NCBI RefSeq assembly: GCF_047549485.1
Contig: NZ_CP180191.1
Coordinates: forward strand, 2,418,001-2,482,000
DNA: 64,000 nt
Origin: Piscinibacterium candidicorallinum
GTDB taxonomy: Bacteria; Pseudomonadota; Gammaproteobacteria; Burkholderiales; Burkholderiaceae_C
Direction: 5' to 3'
This document shows, piece by piece, positions 49,469-57,762 of the stretch. Every line of letters starts with the position of its first letter. Within the stretch, counting starts at the first letter, position 1. The position numbers and the translations under genes are program-made. The notes beneath the pieces are model-generated. The model searched no databases and was not told the origin of the DNA. It saw nothing but the letters and a program-made list of their open reading frames with translations.

Positions 49469-50785
49469 ATGAGTGATCGTCCCTATCCCGGTTTCGACAC
49501 CCTGGCGCTACATGCCGGTGCCCGACCGGATCCGGCCACCGGCGCGCGCGCCACACCGATCTACGCCAGCACCTCCTTTGTGTTTGAGGACAGTGAGCAC
49601 GCCGCGAGCCTGTTCAACATGGAGCGGGCCGGCCATGTGTATTCACGTATCTCCAACCCCACGGTGGCCGTGTTCGAGGAGCGCGTCGCAGCGCTCGAAG
49701 GCGGTATCGGCGCGATTGCAACAGCCAGCGGTCAGGCCGCGCTGCATTTGGCCATCTGCACGATCGCCGGTGCCGGCAGCCACATCGTGGCAAGCCGCTC
49801 GCTGTACGGCGGCAGCCAGAACCTGCTGGCCTACACGCTCAAGCGCTTCGGCATCGAGACCACCTTCATCAATCCGCGTGAACTGGACGAATGGCGCAAC
49901 GCGATTCGGCCGAACACGAAGCTGCTGTTCGGCGAGACCCTGGGCAACCCTGGACTGGACGTGCTCAACATTCCGGCCGTCAGCGAAATCGCCCACGCGC
50001 GGCATCTTCCCCTGCTCGTGGACAGCACCTTCACCTCGCCGTGGTTGATGCAACCCTTTGAGCACGGGGCCGATCTGCTGTTCCATTCCGCCACCAAGTT
50101 TCTGGGTGGGCATGGCGTTGCGATTGGCGGGGTACTGGTGGACAGCGGCCGCTTCGACTGGCAGGCCGCGCATGCAGCCCACGGCCACTTTCCCGAGCTG
50201 TGCGAGCCCTACGCCGGGTTTCACAACATGGTCTTCACGGAGGAGTCCACCGTGGGCGCCTTCCTGCTGCGTGCCCGGCGCGAGGGCTTGCGCGACTTCG
50301 GTGCCTGCATGAGCCCGCACACGGCCTTTCTGCTGCTGCAGGGCATTGAAACGCTGCCGCTGCGCATGGAGCGGCATTTGGCCAACACACGCAGGGTGGT
50401 GGAGATGCTGGCGGCCCACCCTATGGTGGAACGCGTGGGCTATCCGGAGCTGGAGAGCCACCCGGACCACGCACTGGCGCAGCGCCTGCTGCCGCGCGGC
50501 TGCGGCGCAGTGTTCAGTTTCGATCTGCGCGGCACCCGCGCTGCGGGCCGAGCATTCGTCGAAAGCCTGAGGCTGTTCTCGCATCTGGCGAATGTGGGCG
50601 ATGCGCGGTCGCTGGTCATTCACCCGGCCTCGACCACGCACTTCCGGGTCGCCGACGAGGATCTGGTCAAGAGCGGCATCACGCAGGGCACGATCCGCCT
50701 GTCGATCGGGCTGGAGGACGCAGGCGACCTGATCGACGATCTCAAACGGGCGCTCAAGGCAGCGGAACGGATCATGAAGTCATGA
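49469..50785 (+). CDS. metY: O-acetylhomoserine sulfhydrylase
   Basis: A 438-residue PLP enzyme: DTLALHAGARPDPATGARATPIYASTSFVFEDSEHAASLFN, SRISNPTVAVFEERVAALEGG, VDSTFTSPWLMQPFEHGAD, PLP lysine in FHSATKFLGGHG and NVGDARSLVIHPASTTH. Makes homocysteine from O-acetylhomoserine and sulfide. ATG 49469 is used; an upstream TTG at 49448 in frame is less likely. Overlaps the next gene by 4 nt (ATGA). Together with metZ at 24888 the cell can use both acetyl and succinyl routes. Confidence 0.93.
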   Translation: MSDRPYPGFDTLALHAGARPDPATGARATPIYASTSFVFEDSEHAASLFNMERAGHVYSRISNPTVAVFEERVAALEGGIGAIATASGQAALHLAICTIAGAGSHIVASRSLYGGSQNLLAYTLKRFGIETTFINPRELDEWRNAIRPNTKLLFGETLGNPGLDVLNIPAVSEIAHARHLPLLVDSTFTSPWLMQPFEHGADLLFHSATKFLGGHGVAIGGVLVDSGRFDWQAAHAAHGHFPELCEPYAGFHNMVFTEESTVGAFLLRARREGLRDFGACMSPHTAFLLLQGIETLPLRMERHLANTRRVVEMLAAHPMVERVGYPELESHPDHALAQRLLPRGCGAVFSFDLRGTRAAGRAFVESLRLFSHLANVGDARSLVIHPASTTHFRVADEDLVKSGITQGTIRLSIGLEDAGDLIDDLKRALKAAERIMKS

Positions 50786-51591
50786 AGCTCGGCGACCTGT
50801 ATGCCTACAGCGGCGGCAAGACGTTTGACGCCGCCAAACCCAGCGTGCTCTTCATCCACGGCGCGCAAAACGACCATTCCGTCTGGATCCTGCAGAGCCG
50901 CTGGTGCGCCCACCACGGCTACAACACCCTGGCCATCGACCTGCCCGGCCACGGTCAAAGCGCCGGGCCGCTGCGCACGAGCGTCGAGGCTCTGGCCGAT
51001 GCCATGGCTGCAGCGCTGGATGCCGCGAATCTCGACAAGGTGCATGTGGTGGGCCACAGCATGGGCTCGCTCATCGGCCTTGAACTCGCAGGGCGGCTCA
51101 AGCGCGCGCGCAGCCTCACACTCGTCGGTACGGCACTGCCGATGAAGGTCAGCGATGCACTGCTTGCGGCCACACGCGAGGCGCCAGCCAAGGCGATGGA
51201 CATGATCAATGCCTGGAGTTTCTCCAGCGCCTGGGGCGGCTTCTCTCACCGGCCGCAGGCGCCCGGCCCCGGCTTTGCCACGCCCTGGAGTGCGCTGCAG
51301 CTGATGCATCGCATCCATGTCAAGAACGGACCCGAGGTGCTGCCGACGGACTTTGCCGCCTGCAATGCCTACGCGCCGTCTGATGCGTTGCTGAAGAGCA
51401 TCGAGTGTCCGACCCTGGTGGTGGCGGGCAGCGCAGACCAGATGACGCCCCCCAAGGCCGGCAAGGCCGTGGCGAGTGCCATCTCTGGTGCAAGGCTCGT
51501 GGTGCTGGACGGTGCCGGCCACCAGATCATGAGTGAGGCGCCCGACGCCCTGCTCAAGGCACTGGCTGCGCACCTCCAGGCCGTGGCTTGA
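50782..51591 (+). CDS. Alpha/beta-fold hydrolase coupled to metY
   Basis: A 269-residue protein: FIHGAQNDHSVWILQSRWCAHHGYNTLAIDLPGHGQSAG, nucleophile GHSMGSLIGLE (HVVGHSMGSLIG), acid GSADQMTPPKAG and His in LDGAGHQIMSEAPD. Catalytic triad complete. The ATGA overlap with metY shows co-translation, and the pairing recurs in related betaproteobacteria. It may supply or clear an ester substrate, but the reaction is unknown. Confidence 0.87.
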   Translation: MKLGDLYAYSGGKTFDAAKPSVLFIHGAQNDHSVWILQSRWCAHHGYNTLAIDLPGHGQSAGPLRTSVEALADAMAAALDAANLDKVHVVGHSMGSLIGLELAGRLKRARSLTLVGTALPMKVSDALLAATREAPAKAMDMINAWSFSSAWGGFSHRPQAPGPGFATPWSALQLMHRIHVKNGPEVLPTDFAACNAYAPSDALLKSIECPTLVVAGSADQMTPPKAGKAVASAISGARLVVLDGAGHQIMSEAPDALLKALAAHLQAVA

Positions 51592-51642
51592 ACCTCTGCG
51601 GCACCGGTTCTACGCTCGCCACCAAAAGACCAAGGAGACACC

Positions 51643-51966
51643 ATGAGCGAGACCACCGCCGCACCACAGCGCTACACGAGCTTTGCAGAGTTCTACCCCT
51701 TCTACCTGAGCGAGCACAGCAACCGCACGTGCCGCCGCCTGCACTTTGTCGGTTCGTCACTGGCGCTGCTGATTGCGGCCGCCGGGCTGTGGCGCGGCCA
51801 GCCGATCTACCTGCTCTATGCCCTGCTGTGCGGCTACGCCTTCGCATGGATCGGTCACTTCGGCTTCGAAAAGAACAAGCCCGCCAGCTTCAAGCAACCG
51901 CTCTACAGCTTCATGGGCGACTGGCGGATGTGGTTCCAGATCCTGACCGGCCAGATCAAGTTCTGA
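51643..51966 (+). CDS. DUF962 (Mpo1-like) membrane protein
   Basis: A 107-residue protein: YTSFAEFYPFYLSEHSNRTCRRLHFVGSSLALLIAAAG, then GYAFAWIGHFGFEKNKPASFKQPLYSFMGDWRMW. The HxxxxxxR-HF and HFGFEKNKPA motifs mark the DUF962 family; the yeast member is a 2-hydroxy fatty acid dioxygenase with iron ligands in these histidines. Two membrane helices. The bacterial function is inferred. Confidence 0.9.
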   Translation: MSETTAAPQRYTSFAEFYPFYLSEHSNRTCRRLHFVGSSLALLIAAAGLWRGQPIYLLYALLCGYAFAWIGHFGFEKNKPASFKQPLYSFMGDWRMWFQILTGQIKF

Positions 51967-51969
51967 TCC

Positions 51970-52110
51970 GGGGTTCTTCAGAAGCAGCTCTTCTTGTCCA
52001 CAGGCTGCGTAGTGGACAAGCGGCGCGAGAACCCCACCTTGCTTCCGAGATGCCTTTCCGCTTGTCTGGCGGACCTCTTCAGGCATTTTGGCCTGAAGAA
52101 GCGCGTCAAA
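51970..52110. repeat. Dispersed intergenic repeat, copy 6, with nested hairpins
   Basis: Nested pairs GGGGTTCT (51970-51977)/AGAACCCC (52028-52035) and CTTGTCCAC (51993-52001)/GTGGACAAG (52012-52020) begin 3 bp after the DUF962 stop. Next is GCCTTTCCGCTTGTCTGG (52052-52069), identical to copy 5, and TCTTCAGGC/GCCTGAAGA (52076-52099) around ATTTTG. It fills the convergent gap before the GMC gene and may terminate both genes. Confidence 0.7.
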
Positions 52111-52136
52111 CCTCGATGTAGCCCTTCGTTCCCGGG

Positions 52137-53762
52137 CTAGCGCCCGTGAATCTCCCGGGCGATCTTCTCGGCCATCATCAGCGTCGGCGAGTTGGTGTTG
52201 CCGCTGGTGATGGTCGGCATCAGGCTGGCGTCCACCACACGCAGCCCGCCCATGCCATGCACTCTGCCCTGCGCGTCGCACACGGCCATCGGGTCGGCCG
52301 CCGGGCCCATCTTGCAAGTGCCCACGGGGTGGAAGATGGTGGTGCCTATCGCACCCGCCGCGGTGGCAAGGTCTGCGTCAGAGACGAACTGCATGCCCGG
52401 CTTGAATTCCTCGGGCTGGTAGCGCGCCAGCGCAGGCTGAGACGCGATGCGCCGCGTCAGCCGGATGGACTCCGCGGCGACCTGCCGGTCTTCGTCGGTG
52501 GCCAGGTAGTTGGGGGTGATGAGCGGTGCGGCATCCGGGTCGCTGCTTGCGGCATGGATGCTGCCGCGGCTGGTGGGCCGCAGGTTGCACACACTCGCCG
52601 TGAAGGCATCGAAGCTGTGCAGCGGCTGCCCGAAGGCTTCCAGCGTGAGCGGCTGCACGTGGTACTGCACGTTGGCACGGGCGTGCCGCTCGCTGCTGCG
52701 CGCAAAGGCGCCGAGCTGGCTGGGTGCCATGCTCATGGGGCCGGTGCGCGTCAGCAGGTATTCCAAGCCGATGCGCGCCTTGCCGATCCAGGTGCTCGCC
52801 AGGGTGTTCAGCGTCTTCACGCCCTGCACCTTGAAGGCCATGCGCACCTGCAGGTGGTCCTGCAGGTTCTCGCCCACACCGGGCAAGTCGTGCACCACGG
52901 GCACGCCAAGCGCGGATACTCGCGCGCCCTGCCCCACGCCGCTGCGCTCCAGCAGCACCGGCGTGTTGACCGCGCCGGCACAGAGAATGACCTCCTTGTT
53001 GGCGCAGAAGGTCACCGTGACGCCGTCTTCACGCAGCACAGTTAGACCCGTGCAACGGCGGCCCTCGAAGTTCAGACGCTGCACCGGCGCGTGGATGAAG
53101 AGCGAGAGGTTGTCCCGAGCGAGGATGGGCTTGAGGAAGGCGCGCGCGGCGCTGAAGCGGAAGCCCTTCTTCTGGTTGACCTCGAAGTAGCCCACGCCCT
53201 CGTTGTCGCCGCGATTGAAGTCGTCCTTGCGCGGCAGGCCGGCCTGCACCGCGGCCTCGCGAAAGGCGTCGAGGATCTCCCAGGACAGGCGCTGCCGGCT
53301 GACCTGCCACTCGCCACGGTCGTTGTGCAGGGCGTCGGCGCCGCCGTGATAGGCCTCATGCTCCTTGAAGAAGGGCAGCACCTCGTCCCAGCGCCAGCCG
53401 GGGTTGGGGCCGTAGCCGTCACCGGCGGCCCAGGCGTCATAGTCGGCCGCCTGACCGCGCATATAGATCATGCCGTTGATGCTCGACGACCCGCCGATCA
53501 CGCGGCCGCGCGGGTAGATCAGGCTGCGGCCGTTCAGGCCGGCATCGGCCTGGGTGCGATACATCCAGTCCGTGCGCGGATTGTTGATGCAGTAGAGATA
53601 GCCCACCGGGATGTGGATCCAGTGGTAGTTGTCGTTGCCGCCGGCTTCCACAAGCGCGACGGTGGTGCCCTTGTCGCGCGACAGGCGGTTGGCGAGCAGG
53701 CACCCTGCGGTGCCCGCCCCGACAATCACGTAGTCGTAAGTCTTGTCTGTCTCCGTATTCAT
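52137..53762 (-). CDS. GMC oxidoreductase (choline/alcohol dehydrogenase-like)
   Basis: A 541-residue FAD enzyme from ATG 53762: YDYVIVGAGTAGCLLANRLSRDKGTTVALVEAGG, PRGRVIGGSSSINGMIYMRGQ, and HPVGTCKMGPAADPMAVCD with VVDASLMPTITSGNTNSPTLMMAEKIA (active His and Asn). Cytoplasmic by lack of a leader. Unlike the 22167 GMC protein it has the classical choline-dehydrogenase form. The frame runs on to 54191 without coding character and is not used. Confidence 0.93.
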   Translation of the reverse strand: MNTETDKTYDYVIVGAGTAGCLLANRLSRDKGTTVALVEAGGNDNYHWIHIPVGYLYCINNPRTDWMYRTQADAGLNGRSLIYPRGRVIGGSSSINGMIYMRGQAADYDAWAAGDGYGPNPGWRWDEVLPFFKEHEAYHGGADALHNDRGEWQVSRQRLSWEILDAFREAAVQAGLPRKDDFNRGDNEGVGYFEVNQKKGFRFSAARAFLKPILARDNLSLFIHAPVQRLNFEGRRCTGLTVLREDGVTVTFCANKEVILCAGAVNTPVLLERSGVGQGARVSALGVPVVHDLPGVGENLQDHLQVRMAFKVQGVKTLNTLASTWIGKARIGLEYLLTRTGPMSMAPSQLGAFARSSERHARANVQYHVQPLTLEAFGQPLHSFDAFTASVCNLRPTSRGSIHAASSDPDAAPLITPNYLATDEDRQVAAESIRLTRRIASQPALARYQPEEFKPGMQFVSDADLATAAGAIGTTIFHPVGTCKMGPAADPMAVCDAQGRVHGMGGLRVVDASLMPTITSGNTNSPTLMMAEKIAREIHGR

Positions 53763-53967
53763 GCCGCAGAGGCTAGCGCAGCGCCTGCGATGACGGAATG
53801 ACCTCGCCGCCACGCGGCTTGATGACGAATTGACGGTGACCGCCCTTGGCGGCGCGAAGCAACTGTGCTGCCTCGAACGGCAAGCCGGCGGGGTCGTGCC
53901 GTGTCGCGGCGTCAGCATGATGCGCTGCGCCGACGTCGCAGCCTCGTCGCACCTACACTGCGCGCCC

Positions 53968-54909
53968 ATGCAATCACTCTGGATGCTGCTGGCCGCACTG
54001 CTGTTTGCCGTGATGGGTCTGCTGGTCAAGCTGGTGTCGGCCGAAGTGCCGGTCAGCCAGGCCGTGTTCTTTCGAGGCGTGGTGGCGGCGCTGATCCTTG
54101 GCGGCTGGATGGCCTGGCGGCGCCTGGCCTTCGGCACGCCGCATGTGCGGCTGCAGGTGCAGCGCACGGCCAGCGGCGTGGCGGCGCTCACGCTGTTCTT
54201 CTACGCCATCAGCGTGCTGCCACTGGCCACAGCGACGACGTTGAACTACACCTCGCCGCTGTTCGTGGCGCTGTTCACGGTGATGGCGACCATCTTGGCC
54301 GGCCGCCGACAGCTGCCCTGGGCGCTGCTGGCCTGCATCGTCGTGGGGTTCGCAGGCATCGTGCTGCTTCTGCAGCCCGTGTTCTCCCAAGGTGACACAG
54401 GGGCCGCGCTGCTGGGGCTGCTCTCCGGGCTGTTGTCGGCCCTGGCCTACTGGAACATCCGCGCGCTGGGCAAGCTCGGCGAACCGGAATGGCGCACGGT
54501 GTTCTATCACTCCGCCGTGACCGCGCTGGTGGGGGTGACGGGCATGGCGCTTTTTGGCATGGTGTGGCCTTCGGCGAATGGCTGGGTCATGCTGCTGGCA
54601 ATCGGTGTGATGGCGTTGGCGGCGCAACTGGCCATGACGCGTGCCTTTTCGCGCGGCAAGACGCTGCTGACCAGCAGCCTGCAATACACGGTGGTGGTGT
54701 TTTCCACCCTGCTGGGCGTGTGGGTGGCAGGCGATGCGCTGAGCACTATGGCGATCACTGGCATCGTTATCGTGCTGACAGCCGGTGTGGTGGCCACGCT
54801 CGTTACCATTCGCGCCGCCACTTCGGTGGTATCTCACCCTGGCAGCGCATCGAGCAGCCGGGAATCGCTCCCCACAAAGGAAACGATGAATGTTTCAAAC
54901 GCTGATTAG
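53968..54909 (+). CDS. EamA/DMT-family transporter
   Basis: A 313-residue protein from ATG 53968 with ten helices in two EamA repeats: LWMLLAALLFAVMGLLVKLVSAEVPVSQAVFFRGVVAALILG and LPLATATTLNYTSPLFVALFTVMATILAGRR; the second starts near LGLLSGLLSALAYWNIRALGKL. It probably exports metabolites. The 3' end overlaps the sulfurtransferase start by 20 bp, so the two are co-transcribed. Confidence 0.9.
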   Translation: MQSLWMLLAALLFAVMGLLVKLVSAEVPVSQAVFFRGVVAALILGGWMAWRRLAFGTPHVRLQVQRTASGVAALTLFFYAISVLPLATATTLNYTSPLFVALFTVMATILAGRRQLPWALLACIVVGFAGIVLLLQPVFSQGDTGAALLGLLSGLLSALAYWNIRALGKLGEPEWRTVFYHSAVTALVGVTGMALFGMVWPSANGWVMLLAIGVMALAAQLAMTRAFSRGKTLLTSSLQYTVVVFSTLLGVWVAGDALSTMAITGIVIVLTAGVVATLVTIRAATSVVSHPGSASSSRESLPTKETMNVSNAD

Positions 54910-55735
54910 TGCCCCCGCCCTGCGCAAGCTGCTGGCCAGCGGCGCGAGCGTGGCGGTGTTCGACTGCCGGCACGATCTCATGGATGTGCAGCTGGGCCGC
55001 CGCCAATACGCGGAAGGCCACATTCCCGGCGCACAGTTCGCGCACCTGGACGACGACCTCTCCGCGCCCAAGACCGGTGCGAATGGCCGCCACCCACTAC
55101 CGGTGCGTGAGAAGTTTGCGCAGTGGCTCGGCAGCCGCGGGGTGCACAACGGCATGCAGGTGGTGGTCTATGACGCTTCGGGCGGCATGTTTGCCGCACG
55201 CCTGTGGTGGATGTGCCGCTGGCTGGGCCTGGAGGCCGTGGCGGTTCTGGATGGCGGATGGCCGCAGTGGCTGGCAGCCGGCGGCGAGAGCACGACGGTG
55301 GTACCCAGCCCGGCAGCAGGGCAGGTTCAGCCGGCCGCTGCGCTGGTGGAGGCCGTTGACGTGGCCGCCGTTGAGGCGAACCTGCTCGAACCCCGGTTCA
55401 CCCTGCTCGATGCCCGGGCGCCGGAGCGCTTTCGCGGCGAGGTGGAGCCGATCGACCCGGTGGCCGGCCACATTCCGGGCAGCCGCAACCGCTTCTTCAA
55501 GGACAACCTGGAGGCGGACGGCCGCTTCAAGCCGGCTGATCAGCTGCGCCGTGAGCTGCAGGCCGTGCTGGGCGACACGCCGGCCAACCAGTGGGTGATG
55601 AGCTGCGGCTCAGGCTCAACGGCCTGCCACAACGTGCTGGCCATGGAACTTGCCGGACTGGGCACGCCACCCATGTATGCCGGAAGCTGGAGCGAGTGGG
55701 TGGCAGACCGCACGCGCCCGGTCGCAAAAGGTTGA
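54890..55735 (+). CDS. Two-domain thiosulfate/mercaptopyruvate sulfurtransferase
   Basis: A 281-residue tandem rhodanese. The N-terminal repeat (VFDCRHDLMDVQLGRRQYAEGHIPGAQFAHLDDDL) lacks a catalytic cysteine; the C-terminal repeat (FTLLDARAPERFRGEVEPIDPVAGHIPGSRNRFF) carries the loop SCGSGSTACHNVLAM, where the CGSGxTA form is that of 3-mercaptopyruvate sulfurtransferase. AAGGAAACG precedes ATG 54890, inside the EamA gene. It moves sulfur to thiol or cyanide acceptors. Confidence 0.93.
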   Translation: MFQTLISAPALRKLLASGASVAVFDCRHDLMDVQLGRRQYAEGHIPGAQFAHLDDDLSAPKTGANGRHPLPVREKFAQWLGSRGVHNGMQVVVYDASGGMFAARLWWMCRWLGLEAVAVLDGGWPQWLAAGGESTTVVPSPAAGQVQPAAALVEAVDVAAVEANLLEPRFTLLDARAPERFRGEVEPIDPVAGHIPGSRNRFFKDNLEADGRFKPADQLRRELQAVLGDTPANQWVMSCGSGSTACHNVLAMELAGLGTPPMYAGSWSEWVADRTRPVAKG

Positions 55736-55744
55736 TCAATAAAT

Positions 55745-55845
55745 CATTTTCGGACTAGATTTTGATCAAGAGTGATTGGCCACATTCCGCATACCCAATG
55801 CGGAACGTGGCATTTCAACCGACTCCTCATAAGTTGAAATCGGCC
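55745..55845. repeat. Dispersed intergenic repeat, copy 4, with two hairpins
   Basis: GCCAC-A-TTCCGCAT (55779-55792) pairs with ATGCGGAA-C-GTGGC (55798-55811), and ATTTCAAC (55812-55819) pairs with GTTGAAAT (55833-55840). TTCCGCAT-N6-TGCGGA-N4-GGCAT is spaced exactly as in copy 1. It sits in the convergent gap between the sulfurtransferase and ZIP genes. Confidence 0.65.
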
Positions 55846-55847
55846 AT

Positions 55848-56630
55848 CTAGTGCGAATGTGGCACCAACATGTGCGCGCCTACGATGAAGGCCACGCCCA
55901 GACCCATCAGCGCCACATCGGCGAAGTAGCTGCGCTCGCGGCTTGAGCGATTCACGAAGGGAATCAGGTCGCTCATCGCGATGTAGATGAAGCTTGATGC
56001 GGCCAGCATGATCACGTAGGGCAGCGCCTCCTGCGCAGTGTCCAGCAGGAAGTAGCCCAGCACACCGCCAGCCACGCTCATCAGGCTCACCAGCATGTTG
56101 AACATGAAGGCACGGGTCTTGGAGAAGCCGTTCGACAGCAGGATCATGAAGTCGCCGATCTCCTGCGGGATCTCGTGGGCGGCGATCGACAGTGCGGTCA
56201 GCATGCCCAGCTTCCAGTCGATCAGGAAGGCCGCGGCGATCAGGATGCCGTCGCAGAAGTTGTGCAGGCCGTCGCCGATCAGGATCAGGTAGCCGCCGGG
56301 GCCGGCCTCGCGGGCGTTGAAGCCGTGATCGTGATGATGACCGTCGTGCTCATGGTGGTGACTGTGCCGCAGCAGCATGGTCTTCTGCAGCATGAAGAAC
56401 AGGAAGATCCCGCCGAGTAGCACGGCAAACAGGTCGTAAACGTCCGCCTGGCTCTGCGTGGCTTCCGGGATGAGATGAAGCAGTGCGGCAGCCAGCAGCA
56501 CGCCAATCGCAAAACTGACCATGCGCTCCACCACCTTGCCCAGCATGGTGTAGGCAATCAGTCCGGCGAGCACCATGCTCAGGGCGCCGGAGGCAAGGGT
56601 GGCCAGGATGATGACGGATAAGGTGGACAT
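55848..56630 (-). CDS. ZIP-family metal transporter
   Basis: A 260-residue, eight-helix protein from ATG 56630. The metal path motifs HNFCDG and AAHEIPQEIGDF in helices 4-5 are intact, and a histidine-rich cytoplasmic loop (HSHHHEHDGHHHDHG, about 110-125) precedes them. It imports Zn2+ or another divalent metal. Single gene, convergent with the sulfurtransferase. Confidence 0.95.
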   Translation of the reverse strand: MSTLSVIILATLASGALSMVLAGLIAYTMLGKVVERMVSFAIGVLLAAALLHLIPEATQSQADVYDLFAVLLGGIFLFFMLQKTMLLRHSHHHEHDGHHHDHGFNAREAGPGGYLILIGDGLHNFCDGILIAAAFLIDWKLGMLTALSIAAHEIPQEIGDFMILLSNGFSKTRAFMFNMLVSLMSVAGGVLGYFLLDTAQEALPYVIMLAASSFIYIAMSDLIPFVNRSSRERSYFADVALMGLGVAFIVGAHMLVPHSH

Positions 56631-56676
56631 AGCGCTTCGAAGACTCGGCAAGCAATCAGACTGGGGAACAAACAAA

Positions 56677-56702
56677 AAGCGCGCTGGGTGAGCAGCGCGC
56701 TT
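56677..56702 (-). terminator. Terminator after the dienelactone hydrolase gene
   Basis: AAGCGCGCTG (56677-56686) pairs with CAGCGCGCTT (56693-56702); on the minus strand TTTTGTTTGTT follows. It separates the hydrolase from the ZIP gene. Confidence 0.85.
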
Positions 56703-56767
56703 GAAGCTTTCAAAGAAGTATAGAAAAGCTGTCAAGCCCCCCCTGGAGGCCCTTGGCTGCGCCCAAA

Positions 56768-57646
56768 TCAACCCACGCCGTGGGTCTTGAACCAGGCGAG
56801 GCAGCGCTTCCAGCCGTCCTCAGCCGCGTCCTTCCGGTAGCTGGGCCGGTAGTCGGCATGGAAAGCATGTGGCGCCTGGTCGTAGACCTTGAACTGGCTG
56901 GCCTTGGCGGCCGGGTTCGCCGAGGCCTTCAGCGCGTCTTCCATTTTCCAGACCGTGTCCATGGGAATGCCGGTGTCAGCCTCGCCATACAGGCCGAGGA
57001 CCGGCGCGTTCAGTTCTCCAACGACATCCAGCGGGTGGCGCGGCGTGTTTGCGCTGCCCTGCCCCACCAGCCGGCCGTACCAGGCCACACCGGCCTTCAC
57101 CGCCTTGCTGTGCGCTGTGTACATCCAGGTGATGCGCCCGCCCCAGCAGAAGCCGGTCACGGCCAGCTTGTCACTGCCGTCGCCGACACGCGCCCAGGCC
57201 GCCACGGCATCGAGGTCGCTCATGACCTGCGCGTCCGGCACCTTGCTGACGACTTCACTGATGAGCTTGGCGATGTCGGTGTAGGGTTTTGGATCACCCT
57301 GACGGAAAAACAGCTCCGGGGCGATCGCCAGATAGCCCTGCTTGGCGAAGCGACGCGCCACATCGGCGATGTGCTCGTGCACACCAAAGATCTCCTGCAC
57401 CACCAGCACCACCGGCAGCCCCTTCTTGCCGGCGGGTTTGGCGGCATACACCGGCAAATCACCAGTCGATGTCTTGACCTTGGCCCAGCCAACCTCCAGG
57501 CCTTGGGTGTCAGTGGTGATCATGGTCTGGGCGCAAACCGGCAGAGTCGCCGCTGCAAAGCCGATGCCGACGCTGCCGCCGACAAAGGCCCGACGTGACA
57601 GTTTGAGTTCCGGCCGCAGCGCGTCGTAGTCCTTCACGAGATCCAT
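56768..57646 (-). CDS. Tat-exported dienelactone hydrolase family protein
   Basis: A 292-residue protein from ATG 57646 (AGGAGA upstream). A Tat signal (LSRRAFVGGSVGIGFAAATL) comes first, then the DLH fold: VVLVVQEIFGVHEHIADVARRFAKQGYLAIAPELFFRQGDP, nucleophile GFCWGG (cysteine), Asp in GEADTGIPM and His in APHAFHADY. The Cys-Asp-His triad is that of DLH. Export to the periplasm is unusual for classical ClcD, and the substrate is unknown. Confidence 0.92.
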   Translation of the reverse strand: MDLVKDYDALRPELKLSRRAFVGGSVGIGFAAATLPVCAQTMITTDTQGLEVGWAKVKTSTGDLPVYAAKPAGKKGLPVVLVVQEIFGVHEHIADVARRFAKQGYLAIAPELFFRQGDPKPYTDIAKLISEVVSKVPDAQVMSDLDAVAAWARVGDGSDKLAVTGFCWGGRITWMYTAHSKAVKAGVAWYGRLVGQGSANTPRHPLDVVGELNAPVLGLYGEADTGIPMDTVWKMEDALKASANPAAKASQFKVYDQAPHAFHADYRPSYRKDAAEDGWKRCLAWFKTHGVG

Positions 57647-57762
57647 GACTGTCTCCTGGATGAGCAGAGTGCCAAAGCCTACGCTGGTTCGGCGCGTCGG
57701 GCGAGCACCGCAAGCCTGCTCCGGCGGCCCCGGTGCGCCGGTACTCGTTGGGGCACTGCGCC

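Noticed and set aside
53763..54191. 143-codon N-terminal extension of the second GMC gene
   Set aside because: Serine/arginine-rich, overlaps the divergent EamA gene start, and the FAD motif begins immediately after ATG 53762.
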